Shown here: piece after piece, positions 8,978-17,012 of the stretch
Position numbering within the stretch: the first letter of the stretch is position 1
Layout: each line of letters begins with the position of its first letter
NCBI RefSeq assembly: GCF_003721515.1
Contig: NZ_RJJD01000001.1
Span: 1-64,000, forward strand
Length of the DNA: 64,000 nt
Reading direction: 5' to 3'
Origin: Rufibacter latericius
Lineage (GTDB): Bacteria > Bacteroidota > Bacteroidia > Cytophagales > Hymenobacteraceae
Notes under the pieces: model-generated
Databases searched by the model: none
What the model was told of the DNA's origin: nothing
Seen by the model: the letters and a program-made list of their open reading frames with translations, nothing else
Position numbers and translations under genes: made by a program

Positions 8978-9164
8978 AGAATGCCTTCCTTGGGCTTCTG
9001 AAAATTTTTCAGGAAAGAATTTAAGGTGGATTGATGGGCTGCGTTCTTCCGTATACAATACAGTATGTTCTGCTTCAATCAGATACAAAATAGGCTATAT
9101 TTTATAATTCCCTCGCTTCCAATCACTTCAGAGAGGGTGTTGGTAACCTTGTGTAAAAATATTT

Positions 9165-9196
9165 TGGCGTAGTGCCTAACCAATTTTGTAACTTTG
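9165..9196 (+). promoter_or_regulatory. Promoter of clpX
   Basis: TAACTTTG at 9189-9196 matches the TAnnTTTG -7 element. A TTTTGG stretch about 22 nt upstream can serve as the -33 element. The TTG at 9194, where the open frame could be extended, lies inside this box, which argues that translation starts at 9248. Confidence 0.65.
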
Positions 9197-9247
9197 TCGT
9201 ACCCGGCCCACCTTAGGACCGGAAAAGTACACTCCACTCCCGGTTTT

Positions 9248-10477
9248 ATGGCAGAAATAACGTGCTCCTTTTGCGGCAAGAATAAGAAAGAGGTGTCTGT
9301 AATGATCTCAGGCATCAACGCGCATATCTGTGAGCGTTGCATTGGTCAAGCCCAGCAGATTCTAAATGAGGAGAACCGGTTGCGTGCCACCAACCGTGCG
9401 CCTAAATTCAACCTGATCAAGCCAAGGGAAATGAAAACCTACCTTGACCAGTTTGTGGTAGGGCAGGACGAAGCCAAAAAAGTAATGTCTGTGGCGGTGT
9501 ACAACCACTACAAGCGTTTGATGCAAAAGCCGAAGACCGATGACGTAGTGATTGAGAAATCCAACATCATCATGGTAGGCGAAACCGGTACCGGAAAAAC
9601 GTTCCTGGCCCGCATGCTGGCCGGAGTGTTGCAAGTTCCGTTTTGTATCGCTGATGCCACCGTCCTCACTGAGGCCGGTTACGTGGGCGAAGACGTGGAA
9701 AGCATCTTGACCCGCCTCCTGCAAGCCGCCGACTACAACGTAGAGGCAGCCGAGCGCGGCATCGTGTATATTGACGAGATTGACAAAATTGCGCGCAAAA
9801 GCGACAACCCTTCCATCACCCGTGATGTAAGCGGTGAAGGTGTGCAGCAGGCATTATTGAAATTATTGGAAGGTACTTCTGTAAACGTGCCACCACAGGG
9901 AGGCCGTAAGCACCCAGAGCAGAAGATGATCTCCGTGAACACCGAGAACATTCTCTTCATCTGCGGAGGCGCGTTTGTAGGCATCGATCGCCTCATCAAG
10001 AGCCGCCTGAATACCAAACCCATCGGGTTCTCTTCTACCAATCTGGAGGAGAAAATGGACACTGAGAACTTCCTGCGCTACATCACCTCGCAAGACCTGA
10101 AATCCTTCGGCTTAATACCAGAGTTGATTGGTCGTCTGCCAGTAGTGACGCACCTGAACCCGCTGGACAAAGAAACCCTCCGCCTGATCCTGACTGAGCC
10201 GAAGAACTCCCTGGTGAAACAGTACAAGCGCCTGTTCGAGATGGAGAACATCAACCTGGAGTTTGCCGAGGACACTTTGGAGTACATCGTGGAGAAAGCT
10301 TCTGAGTATAAATTAGGCGCCCGCGGCTTGCGCTCCATCTGCGAAGGCATCATGACCGACGCTATGTTTGACCTGCCCTCAGAAGAGCAGGAAGGCAGCA
10401 GCGACCTGATCATCACGCTGGACTACGCCCGTGAGAAATTCGAGAAATCAGCGGTGAAGAAATTGAAAGTAGCGTAA
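9248..10477 (+). CDS. clpX: ATP-dependent Clp protease ATP-binding subunit ClpX
   Basis: ClpX is the AAA+ unfoldase that feeds substrates to ClpP. From the ATG at 9248 the protein has 409 aa and begins [11 protein letters not shown], with the four-Cys zinc domain (CSFC and CERC). It then has Walker A GETGTGKT, the pore loop GYVGEDVES, Walker [10 protein letters not shown], and the sensor/RFIGRLP-type [12 protein letters not shown] region before the C-terminal small domain. An upstream in-frame TTG would add 18 unrelated residues and overlaps the promoter, so it was rejected. A strong terminator follows. Confidence 0.97.
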   Translation: MAEITCSFCGKNKKEVSVMISGINAHICERCIGQAQQILNEENRLRATNRAPKFNLIKPREMKTYLDQFVVGQDEAKKVMSVAVYNHYKRLMQKPKTDDVVIEKSNIIMVGETGTGKTFLARMLAGVLQVPFCIADATVLTEAGYVGEDVESILTRLLQAADYNVEAAERGIVYIDEIDKIARKSDNPSITRDVSGEGVQQALLKLLEGTSVNVPPQGGRKHPEQKMISVNTENILFICGGAFVGIDRLIKSRLNTKPIGFSSTNLEEKMDTENFLRYITSQDLKSFGLIPELIGRLPVVTHLNPLDKETLRLILTEPKNSLVKQYKRLFEMENINLEFAEDTLEYIVEKASEYKLGARGLRSICEGIMTDAMFDLPSEEQEGSSDLIITLDYAREKFEKSAVKKLKVA

Positions 10478-10498
10478 AAGCTTTCTGGATTACTGCTT

Positions 10499-10541
10499 AA
10501 AGAGAAGGCCTCCCCTACAAAGTAAGGGAGGCCTTCTCTTT
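10499..10541. terminator. Terminator between clpX and lpxB
   Basis: AAAGAGAAGGCCTCCC (10499-10514) pairs with GGGAGGCCTTCTCTTT (10526-10541), followed by TTTA. It lies between convergent genes and has A/T tracts on both outer sides, so it can act on both strands. Confidence 0.88.
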
Positions 10542-10548
10542 TTATTAT

Positions 10549-10584
10549 GCTTTAAAGCTGTTTTCAAGAAAAGAGCCTTAAAGC
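10549..10584. repeat. 36-bp palindromic repeat overlapping the lpxB stop
   Basis: A copy running from GCTTTAAAGCTG to GAGCCTTAAAGC. It covers the lpxB stop codon (10578-10580) and the last codon, so this repeat has set the C-terminal end of the protein or arose over it. Confidence 0.7.
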
Positions 10585-11732
10585 ACCGACTTTAATGTCT
10601 TGGTAGTATCTGGGGTGGTTTTCCCTTCTTTCAGGTACTGAACCATCAGTTTGGCAGCGGTCTGGGAGGTGTTGAAATCCCCAATCAGTTCCTGCACGCG
10701 CTTGTAGCCGTCCAACTGCGCCGCACGCCCTTTTGGGTTCTGCAGAATGTTCTTCAGTTCTTTCACTAGGTTCTGGGCGTTCATATCGCCTTGAATCAGT
10801 TCAGGTACTACTTTACGTCCGGCAATGAGATTTACCAGGGAAATATACGGCACTTTGATCACGGCGCGGCCAATCCAGTAAGAAACAGCGCTGGTACGGT
10901 AGCAAACCACCTGCGGTACGCTGAACATAGCGGTTTCCAAAGTGGCGGTGCCGGAAGTTACCAGAGCAGCCTCGGCATTGGCCAGGATGTCATAGGTCTG
11001 GTCGTAGACGATTTTGATGAAGGGCTCCCGGTTGAAGTGCTCGTAATATTCCCTATCAAAGTTGCTTACCGCGGCTACAACAAACTGGTAATCCTGAAAG
11101 GGGGGCAAAATGCTGAGCATGATATAGAGGATGTTCTCTATCTCTTGCTGGCGGCTGCCGGGCAAAACCGCAATGATGGGGCGGTCATCCAGGTTGTTGT
11201 CTTTCCGGAAGTTGGGGTTTATCTGGTGCGCAGCCACGGCATCAGACACCGGGTTACCCACATAATCGGTTTTGTAATCGAACTTCTGGTAGAAATCCTT
11301 CTCAAAGGGCATGATGACAAACATCTTGTCTACCAACTTTTTGATGGTGTGTACGCGCCCCTGGTTCCAAGCCCAGATCTTCGGGGAAATGTAGTAGAAG
11401 ACTTTGAGGCCGTGTTCTTTCGCGAACTTAGCAATGCGCATGTTGAACCCAGCGTAATCTACCAGAATGACCACATCTGGCTGAAAAGCCAACAGATCGT
11501 CCTGGCACTCTTTGAGAAAACGCTTGATCTTGAAGAGGTTTTTGGCGGCTTCCAGAAAGCCCATAAAGGCCATTTCCTGGTAGTGCTTCACCAACTCGGC
11601 GCCGGCGGCTTCCATCATGTCCCCGCCCCAGCACCTGATGTGGGCCTGCGGATCTTGCTCATGCAGTTGCTTGATCAGGTTGGAGGCGTGCAAGTCTCCA
11701 GAGCGTTCTCCGGCGATTATGTAATACTTCAT
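10578..11732 (-). CDS. lpxB: Lipid-A-disaccharide synthase
   Basis: LpxB condenses UDP-diacylglucosamine with lipid X to form the lipid A disaccharide at the inner face of the inner membrane. The ATG at 11732 gives 384 aa beginning MKYYIIAGERSGD, the family start; the open frame could be extended 20 codons to a GTG but those residues do not resemble LpxB. The conserved blocks FYYISPKIWAWNQGR and AVLPGSRQQEI are present, as is the late ALVTSGTATLE glycosyltransferase motif. It appears monocistronic, converging on clpX. Confidence 0.95.
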   Translation of the reverse strand: MKYYIIAGERSGDLHASNLIKQLHEQDPQAHIRCWGGDMMEAAGAELVKHYQEMAFMGFLEAAKNLFKIKRFLKECQDDLLAFQPDVVILVDYAGFNMRIAKFAKEHGLKVFYYISPKIWAWNQGRVHTIKKLVDKMFVIMPFEKDFYQKFDYKTDYVGNPVSDAVAAHQINPNFRKDNNLDDRPIIAVLPGSRQQEIENILYIMLSILPPFQDYQFVVAAVSNFDREYYEHFNREPFIKIVYDQTYDILANAEAALVTSGTATLETAMFSVPQVVCYRTSAVSYWIGRAVIKVPYISLVNLIAGRKVVPELIQGDMNAQNLVKELKNILQNPKGRAAQLDGYKRVQELIGDFNTSQTAAKLMVQYLKEGKTTPDTTKTLKSVL

Positions 11733-11889
11733 TGATTGGGTTCTGAACAGGAACAGGGCTTTGACAATGAAAAGCCGATACCAACACCTCACACAATGTT
11801 TGTGCCAGAACGTTTAGAATCAACTTATATTGCTTGTACAGATAAATTATCTCGCCTTGTCTTCTTCTTAAGTAGTTTGGAGGTACTCT

Positions 11890-12306
11890 CTATTCGCCAA
11901 AATATTCCACAAAGTTACGGGGAGTCTCATATAGCTTCAGGCTATGCAGTTGTGCACCAGATATACGAGGAATCAGGGGGTTTAGGATGTTCCAAAATTC
12001 CATCACCAGGTTCTCAGTGCTGGCCAGTTTGCCTTCCATGAACGCCACGTCCATGTTGAGGTTTTTGTGGTCTACCTTTTTGATGATGTGCTCCCTGATG
12101 AGAGTGCTCAGTTTCTTTAAATCGATCACGAACCCAGTGTCTGGGTCTGGTTTTCCCTTCACCGTCACGATCAGTTCATAGTTATGCCCATGCCAGTTGG
12201 TATTTGCGCAGGGCCCAAAAACTTCCTTATTCTTTGCCAGCGACCAATTGGGGTTATGCAGCTTGTGCGCCGCATTGAAATGCTCTAATCTGCTTACGTA
12301 TACCAT
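11890..12306 (-). CDS. 6-pyruvoyl-tetrahydropterin synthase / QueD family
   Basis: This 138-aa T-fold protein has the metal-binding His residues of the family: FNAAHKLHN near the N-terminus and NWHGHNYEL near residue 50. Such enzymes act on 7,8-dihydroneopterin triphosphate, either as QueD (queuosine/deazapurine synthesis) or as pterin synthase. The start shares one base with the stop of the upstream permease gene (TAATG), so it is translationally coupled to a metal or cofactor uptake pair, with no other queuosine gene beside it. The open frame extends further upstream, but the conserved MVYVSRLEHFNAAH start is clear. Confidence 0.9.
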   Translation of the reverse strand: MVYVSRLEHFNAAHKLHNPNWSLAKNKEVFGPCANTNWHGHNYELIVTVKGKPDPDTGFVIDLKKLSTLIREHIIKKVDHKNLNMDVAFMEGKLASTENLVMEFWNILNPLIPRISGAQLHSLKLYETPRNFVEYFGE

Positions 12307-13313
12307 TAACTGAATCGGTAATTCTTTCTTCGCAGCAAATATACGAAGAAAGGCACACCAAAGAAGGAAGTTACGATCCCAACTGGCATACCGGCGGGCG
12401 GATAAATCCATCTGGAAATCAAATCACAGGCCACCAGAAACAACCCTCCGGCCAGAGCACAGGCAATCAAGTTGAATCGGTTGGTGGTTCCCAGCAAGGC
12501 GCGCGTGAGGTGCGGTACCATGAGGCCCACAAAGCCTACCGGCCCCGAGAACGCCACCGCAAAACCCGTCACCACTGAAACCGTCACCAGCATGATCCAC
12601 CGGATCAACCGGACATCTACGCCCAGGGTCTCGGCGCGTTCTGCGCCTAGCAGCAATACGCTCAGGTGCCGTTGCAAAAAGAAAAACAGGACTAAACCAC
12701 CAGCCAGCGCCACTGCGGGATAACCAAGGTTTGCCCAATCTGCCTTCTCAAACCCGCCCATGCTCCAGAACACCACCGACTTCAGCTGGCTTTCTGAATC
12801 TGAGAGGAACATAATCAAACTCACCAAGGCGGTAAGCAGAGAACTCAGGGCCACCCCTACCAGCAGCATCTGGCTTGGGATCAACTGCCCGCGGCGGGAT
12901 CCTAGTAAAACGACCACGAGCGTTACGGCAAAAGAACCCACTAGTGCAAAGAACGGCGGCAGGTACAATCCCATTAAGCTCAGGTCGGTGAGCAGGAAAA
13001 AACTGAACGATGCTCCCAGCGAAGCCCCTGAGGCGGTACCTAGCAGATAAGGATCGGCGAGGGCGTTGTTTACCAGGGCTTGCATGAGATACCCTGAGAA
13101 AGCCAAGGAAGCGCCGGTGAGAAACGCTAGTAACAGGCGAGGAAGACGTAAGTGCACGATGCTGTAATGCGCAGCGTTTTGAGCATCATATTCAAAAAGG
13201 GCCTCCAAAACAGTGACGTAAGAAGTTGGCAGACTTCCCACCTTCAGGCCCAGAAAAAAACCGGCAACTAGTAGTACTAGCAGAAGAAACAGAACAAGAG
13301 CCGCTTTTCTCAC
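12306..13313 (-). CDS. FecCD-type ABC transporter permease (iron, siderophore, heme or cobalamin)
   Basis: This 335-aa integral membrane permease has about ten hydrophobic segments. The signature GASLAFSGYLMQALVNNALADP (residues roughly 64-85) and the later GPVGFVGLMVPHLTR are typical of FecCD/BtuC proteins. The start is GTG, overlapping the stop of the upstream binding-protein gene by four bases (GTGA). The substrate cannot be told from sequence; the neighbouring binding protein resembles BtuF and FecB types. No ATP-binding subunit is encoded in this window. Confidence 0.93.
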   Translation of the reverse strand: MRKAALVLFLLLVLLVAGFFLGLKVGSLPTSYVTVLEALFEYDAQNAAHYSIVHLRLPRLLLAFLTGASLAFSGYLMQALVNNALADPYLLGTASGASLGASFSFFLLTDLSLMGLYLPPFFALVGSFAVTLVVVLLGSRRGQLIPSQMLLVGVALSSLLTALVSLIMFLSDSESQLKSVVFWSMGGFEKADWANLGYPAVALAGGLVLFFFLQRHLSVLLLGAERAETLGVDVRLIRWIMLVTVSVVTGFAVAFSGPVGFVGLMVPHLTRALLGTTNRFNLIACALAGGLFLVACDLISRWIYPPAGMPVGIVTSFFGVPFFVYLLRRKNYRFS

Positions 13314-14233
13314 CGTAGCACCGCTTTTAACTCTGCAATTCCTTCCACCACGCGCGGGCTGGGCCTGGACATGAGATCATCTGTAACCTCATAGATGCGC
13401 TTTGTCTGGTACGCCTTGATGCGACGCAGTTCAGGGTACAAGGAGAAAAAGGTCTTCTCCATCTTTTCGAAATCGCCGCCGATGATCACATCTGGGTTCA
13501 GTTGCAGGATGTATTCGCGGGTGAGGGCTGGATAAGGCTGAGCAAAAACTTCGGTGAGGGCGTTCTGACCGCCGGCGTACCGCAGTTTGTCGGTGAAGAG
13601 GGTGTTGCGGCCGAACACGTAGATGGGGTCTCGCCAGGTGATAGCCAGTACCCGGGGGCGGCTCTCGCGGGCAGTGTCAATGGCCAGTTGGTTAAGTCTA
13701 GCCTGTAAGGAATCTGCCACAGCGGTGGCTTTTGCTTCGCGCTTCAGCAGAAAACCCAAGGTTCTGATGCCCCGGAGAATATCAGCCACACTGTCATAGG
13801 CCTGGAAATACATCGGGATGCCCATTTTCTGCACCTGCGCGGCCACTTCCATGGAGATAATGCCTTCGGTGGCAAACACCACATCAGGTTTCAGGGAAAG
13901 CAGGCGCTCATAGTCCATGGGGTAATTGTTGACCACGGGTTTGGAAAGCGCAGCGGCGGGGAAATCACAGTTCTGGGTACGGCCAACGATAGCAGCGGTA
14001 TCGGCGACGGCAAACAGCATTTCGGTCATTGACGGGGCCAGAGCCATGATCCGGCGCGGCTGAACGGGAAGTTTCACCTTGCGGCCAAGGTCATCGGTGA
14101 CGGTATGGAAACTGGGGGTCACCGTGGTTGCCGGCTTTTTAGACTCACAGGCACTTAAAGCGAGCAGACACAAAAAGCCTAGCACCCATCCCCGAAGGGA
14201 AGAAACAGAACGAGAGAAACCTGTTAAAGCCAC
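13310..14233 (-). CDS. ABC transporter substrate-binding lipoprotein, BtuF/FecB type
   Basis: This 307-aa lipoprotein has a lipobox ending LSAC near residue 29. The class III periplasmic-binding fold is shown by RIMALAPSMTEMLFAVAD followed by IVGRTQNCDFP, LLSLKPDVVFATEG and a C-terminal RPSPRVVEGIAELKAVL. The pattern resembles cobalamin-binding BtuF and iron-siderophore binders equally. It is the first gene of a coupled set (binding protein, permease, QueD-like enzyme). I looked for a cobalamin riboswitch upstream (14234-14509) and saw none; two copies of the 36-bp palindrome are there instead. Confidence 0.9.
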   Translation of the reverse strand: MALTGFSRSVSSLRGWVLGFLCLLALSACESKKPATTVTPSFHTVTDDLGRKVKLPVQPRRIMALAPSMTEMLFAVADTAAIVGRTQNCDFPAAALSKPVVNNYPMDYERLLSLKPDVVFATEGIISMEVAAQVQKMGIPMYFQAYDSVADILRGIRTLGFLLKREAKATAVADSLQARLNQLAIDTARESRPRVLAITWRDPIYVFGRNTLFTDKLRYAGGQNALTEVFAQPYPALTREYILQLNPDVIIGGDFEKMEKTFFSLYPELRRIKAYQTKRIYEVTDDLMSRPSPRVVEGIAELKAVLR

Positions 14234-14308
14234 AGAAGGAAACTTTACCGTTGAAAAACGGCCAAAGATACAGCATTTGCCCGAACCCTCTCTGCCTCCC
14301 TCCTTCCA

Positions 14309-14349
14309 GCCGTTTTAAGCAGATTATTAAAAAATAAGAGTAAAACGGC
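14309..14349. repeat. Palindromic repeat, first of two neighbouring copies
   Basis: GCCGTTTTAAGC at the left mirrors GTAAAACGGC at the right; the centre is degenerate and A-rich. It is about 41 bp, slightly longer than the usual 36 bp. A second copy starts 25 bp later. Confidence 0.5.
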
Positions 14350-14373
14350 TAAGGACATTCAAACGAAGGCTCT

Positions 14374-14409
14374 GTTTTAAGGCCGATTTAGGTAAACCAA
14401 GTCTAAAGC
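14374..14409. repeat. 36-bp palindromic intergenic repeat
   Basis: A copy running GTTTTAAGGCCG to CAAGTCTAAAGC. It sits upstream of the hldD promoter and close to the preceding copy at 14309-14349. Confidence 0.65.
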
Positions 14410-14479
14410 GGAATCACGGCTGCCTCCTCGGGCTGGGTCAGAGGGGAAATCGTTCGAGCAAAACTTTCGTACTTTTGGG

Positions 14480-14487
14480 TAGCTTTG
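14480..14487 (+). promoter_or_regulatory. -7 promoter element of hldD
   Basis: TAGCTTTG matches TAnnTTTG and lies 22 nt before the ATG, so the leader would be very short. The -33 element is not clear. Confidence 0.55.
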
Positions 14488-14509
14488 CACTGAACCTAAC
14501 TTTATTTCC

Positions 14510-15475
14510 ATGATTGTAGTCACCGGAGCAGCCGGATTTATCGCCAGTTGCCTTGTTTCCCGTCTCAATGCTGCCAATTTCAATGACATAGTGGTAGTTG
14601 ACAACTTTTCGGTGGCTAAAAAGCTGCCTAACGTTGAGGGGAAAAGAATAAAGGAGTTTGTAGACCGCCATGATTTCTTCACCTGGCTAGACAAGAATTA
14701 CGAAGATGTGGAGTTCATTTTCCATTTGGGAGCCCGCACGGACACCACCGAGACCAACCTGGAGGTACTCAATCTTTTGAACCTGGACTACTCCAAAAAA
14801 ATGTGGAACGCCTGCTGCGAGTACCAAATTCCATTGGTGTACGCTTCCTCGGCGGCCACGTACGGCTCCGGCACCCTAGGCTACGACGACGACGAGTCCA
14901 TTCTCTCGTTGCTGCGTCCGCTGAATGCCTATGGTGAATCTAAAAACGATTTCGATATCTGGGCGCTGGAGCAAACCGCCAAACCTTTCTTCTGGGCGGG
15001 GCTCAAGTTCTTCAACGTGTACGGGCCTAATGAATACCACAAAGGCAGAATGGCCTCGGTGGTGATGCACGCCTTCAATTCCATCAAAGACACCGGCCGC
15101 CTGACTTTGTTCCGCTCGCACAACCCAGACTACGAAGACGGCAAGCAGATGCGTGATTTCGTGTATGTGAAAGACGTGGTGGACGTGATGTTCTGGCTTA
15201 TGAACCACCGCAAGAACTCGGGTATCTACAACCTGGGTAGCGGCGAGGCCCGCACCTTCCTTGATCTGGCCTTCAACACCTTCACTGCCATGGGCGCAGA
15301 CATCAACATTGATTTCAAAGACACTCCCGAGGACATCCGGGACAAATACCAGTACTACACCCAGGCCAACATGGCCAAACTCCGGGGCATAGGGTATTCC
15401 CAACCCTTCCATACCTTAGAAGCCGGCATACAGGATTACGTGCAGAACTATCTTATATCTGGTACTTATTATTAA
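14510..15475 (+). CDS. hldD: ADP-L-glycero-D-manno-heptose 6-epimerase
   Basis: This NADP-dependent epimerase makes ADP-L-glycero-D-manno-heptose for the LPS inner core. The 321-aa extended SDR protein starts MIVVTGAAGFIAS with the GxxGxxG dinucleotide-binding motif. It has the ASSAATYG serine and the YGESK catalytic Tyr/Lys (YxxxK), and the HldD-typical GLKFFNVYGPNEYHKGRMASV block. It stands alone between two unrelated minus-strand operons and is followed by a clear terminator. Confidence 0.95.
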   Translation: MIVVTGAAGFIASCLVSRLNAANFNDIVVVDNFSVAKKLPNVEGKRIKEFVDRHDFFTWLDKNYEDVEFIFHLGARTDTTETNLEVLNLLNLDYSKKMWNACCEYQIPLVYASSAATYGSGTLGYDDDESILSLLRPLNAYGESKNDFDIWALEQTAKPFFWAGLKFFNVYGPNEYHKGRMASVVMHAFNSIKDTGRLTLFRSHNPDYEDGKQMRDFVYVKDVVDVMFWLMNHRKNSGIYNLGSGEARTFLDLAFNTFTAMGADINIDFKDTPEDIRDKYQYYTQANMAKLRGIGYSQPFHTLEAGIQDYVQNYLISGTYY

Positions 15476-15477
15476 GC

Positions 15478-15516
15478 AAAACAGAAGAGCAGGCCTAAAG
15501 CCTGCTCTTCTGTTTT
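15478..15516 (+). terminator. Intrinsic terminator after hldD
   Basis: AAAACAGAAGAGCAGGC (15478-15494) pairs with GCCTGCTCTTCTGTTTT (15500-15516) around CTAAA, with T residues in the 3' arm. Confidence 0.9.
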
Positions 15517-15547
15517 AGGGTTGTTTTTGTGAAAAGGCCTTTAAAGC
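15512..15547. repeat. 36-bp palindromic intergenic repeat
   Basis: A copy from GTTTTAGGGTTG to GCCTTTAAAGC that begins inside the 3' arm of the hldD terminator. Confidence 0.6.
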
Positions 15548-15659
15548 CCATGATGGCTTAGGTGAAATAAACCCTACCTGAACAACTTGCAGGCCCATTT
15601 TCGTATTAATACCAATACTTTTGAATTAACCCGTAATCTGTTTTAGCCCCAGAACTCCT

Positions 15660-16505
15660 ATGGCCTACTCCATCGTAGAAAACGACATGAGTGAAGAAGC
15701 TCCATCTGATGCTTTGGCAATGCCAAATGACCTACGAATCCAGACCTGGGAAGAACTGCAGCGTGAACTTTTCCGGGATTCCTGGGATGATAAACTGAAC
15801 CGGTACCGCTCGCCGTACGTGTTCAGGGGGTTATGGAACAAAAGCTACAACCTCAAGACCAGCCTCATGCGCATTGGCGGAGACTATCCTAAACTGGAGC
15901 CTCACCTGCTCCGGAACTTCCGGAAATACTCCCGAGGATCCATGGAGGTAGGCGAGTCTTTCTGGAACTGGCTGGCCGTGGCCCAGCACCACGGACTGCC
16001 CACCCGCCTCATGGACTGGACCTATTCTCCGTACGTAGCGCTGCATTTTGCCACCTCAGACCTCAATAACTTCCACGAAGACGGCGTGATCTGGTGTGTG
16101 AACTACGTCAAATCCACTGAGCATCTCCCTGAGAAACTGCAAAAGGTCATCCGGCAGGAAGGCTCCAACGTATTCACCCCCGAGGTCCTGGAACCCATCG
16201 CTACTTCCCTTAACAGCCTGGGCGAATTCCAGGAAAAACCGTTTGTGCTGTTCATGGAGCCCCCTTCCCTAGACGAACGCATTGTGCACCAGTACGCGCT
16301 TTTCTCCATGATGTCCACCCCAGATGCTCTCCTCTGCGATTGGCTCCTGGAACACCCTGATCTGTATTACCGCTTAATAATTCCAGCAAAACTGAAATGG
16401 GAGATCAGGGACAAGTTGGACCAGGCTAACATTACCGAACGGGTCCTTTTCCCAGGATTGAGCGGCATCAGCGCATGGCTCAGACGGCATTATACCACCA
16501 CCTAA
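15660..16505 (+). CDS. FRG-domain-containing protein
   Basis: This is a 281-aa soluble protein with no signal peptide. The FRG domain spans about residues 50-230: the name-giving VFRGLWN motif near residue 57, then LAVAQHHGLPTRLMDWTYSPYVALHFA (about 103-130), the most conserved block of the family. The molecular function of FRG domains is not settled. It stands alone on the plus strand, with a TACTTTTG box at 15616-15623 that could be its -7 element. No toxin-antitoxin or defence partner is visible next to it. Confidence 0.88.
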   Translation: MAYSIVENDMSEEAPSDALAMPNDLRIQTWEELQRELFRDSWDDKLNRYRSPYVFRGLWNKSYNLKTSLMRIGGDYPKLEPHLLRNFRKYSRGSMEVGESFWNWLAVAQHHGLPTRLMDWTYSPYVALHFATSDLNNFHEDGVIWCVNYVKSTEHLPEKLQKVIRQEGSNVFTPEVLEPIATSLNSLGEFQEKPFVLFMEPPSLDERIVHQYALFSMMSTPDALLCDWLLEHPDLYYRLIIPAKLKWEIRDKLDQANITERVLFPGLSGISAWLRRHYTTT

Positions 16506-16522
16506 TTCTGATGGATTAATGG

Positions 16523-16565
16523 AGAGAATGAGAGAATGAATGATTGAGTGAATTAGAGAATGAGG
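16523..16565. repeat. Degenerate octanucleotide tandem repeat
   Basis: Five 8-nt units can be read in phase: AGAGAATG twice, two degenerate units (AATGATTG, AGTGAATT), then AGAGAATG again. It begins 18 nt after the FRG gene stop, in the leader of the next gene. Confidence 0.7.
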
Positions 16566-16570
16566 CTGGG

Positions 16571-16606
16571 TTATTCAGGGTGTTTTCTGGAAAACAGGCT
16601 GAAAAC
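16571..16606. repeat. 36-bp palindromic intergenic repeat
   Basis: A copy with a well-preserved centre, TGTTTTCTGGAAAACA, immediately after the octanucleotide repeat. Confidence 0.75.
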
Positions 16607-16687
16607 CAGATAACCGTAAAAAGTATAACATTCAGCGGAAAGGCTTATCTTCCATGCGGTCTTTCTCTCTCCTTTTTGTACCAAGCT

Positions 16688-16936
16688 ATGCGTGACAACT
16701 TCAAACCAAAACCGGTCATTGTTTTTTCTGGAAGTGCCATGGAGGCAAACGTGGTGAAAAGCATGCTGGAGAACGCCGGTATCCAGGCCTTTCTGAAAGA
16801 CCAGCATATAGGCTCTATTGCTCCCTGGCAAGTGTCTGCCGGTGGAGGCGGCGCCGTAAAGGTGATTGTCTCTTCTTTAGACCAGCCGGAAGCCGAGGAG
16901 ATCATTTCCCGCTACGAAAGAAACGAAAATCAGTAG
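16688..16936 (+). CDS. DUF2007-like putative signal-transducing protein
   Basis: From the ATG at 16688 this is an 82-aa protein beginning MRDNFKPKPVIVF. The pattern (a beta strand, then SAMEANVVKSMLENAGIQAFLKD, a glycine-rich turn and a second strand KVIVSS, then a final helix QPEAEEIISRYE) matches the small ferredoxin-like DUF2007 proteins, usually 70-90 aa. The open frame extends 48 codons upstream, but that part covers the octanucleotide and palindromic repeats and is probably not translated. Function unknown. Confidence 0.8.
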   Translation: MRDNFKPKPVIVFSGSAMEANVVKSMLENAGIQAFLKDQHIGSIAPWQVSAGGGGAVKVIVSSLDQPEAEEIISRYERNENQ

Positions 16937-16965
16937 CCTTTGCAGATCAGCCCACTCCCCCTCTC

Positions 16966-17001
16966 CTTTTCAGCCTGTTTTCTAAAAAGAACGCCTAAAC
17001 C
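16966..17001. repeat. 36-bp palindromic intergenic repeat
   Basis: A copy 29 nt after the DUF2007-like gene and just before the stop codon of the convergent 1184-aa gene. The inner half GCCTGTTTTC is well preserved and the right half degenerate. Confidence 0.6.
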
Positions 17002-17012
17002 GTTCCTAACTT

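Noticed and set aside
9194-9247. Longer clpX frame starting at TTG 9194
   Set aside because: The extra 18 residues do not resemble ClpX and the TTG lies in the -7 promoter box; MAEITCSFC at 9248 is the family start.
11733-11792. Longer lpxB frame with a GTG start
   Set aside because: The added 20 residues precede the conserved MKYYIIAGERSGD start and have no family support.
14234-14509. Cobalamin riboswitch upstream of the BtuF-like gene
   Set aside because: No B12-box or matching long conserved structure was seen; the region holds two palindromic repeats and the hldD promoter.
12306-16936. A defence island around the FRG-domain gene
   Set aside because: Neighbours are LPS, transport and unknown housekeeping-like genes; no nuclease, toxin, TIR or integrase gene is present.
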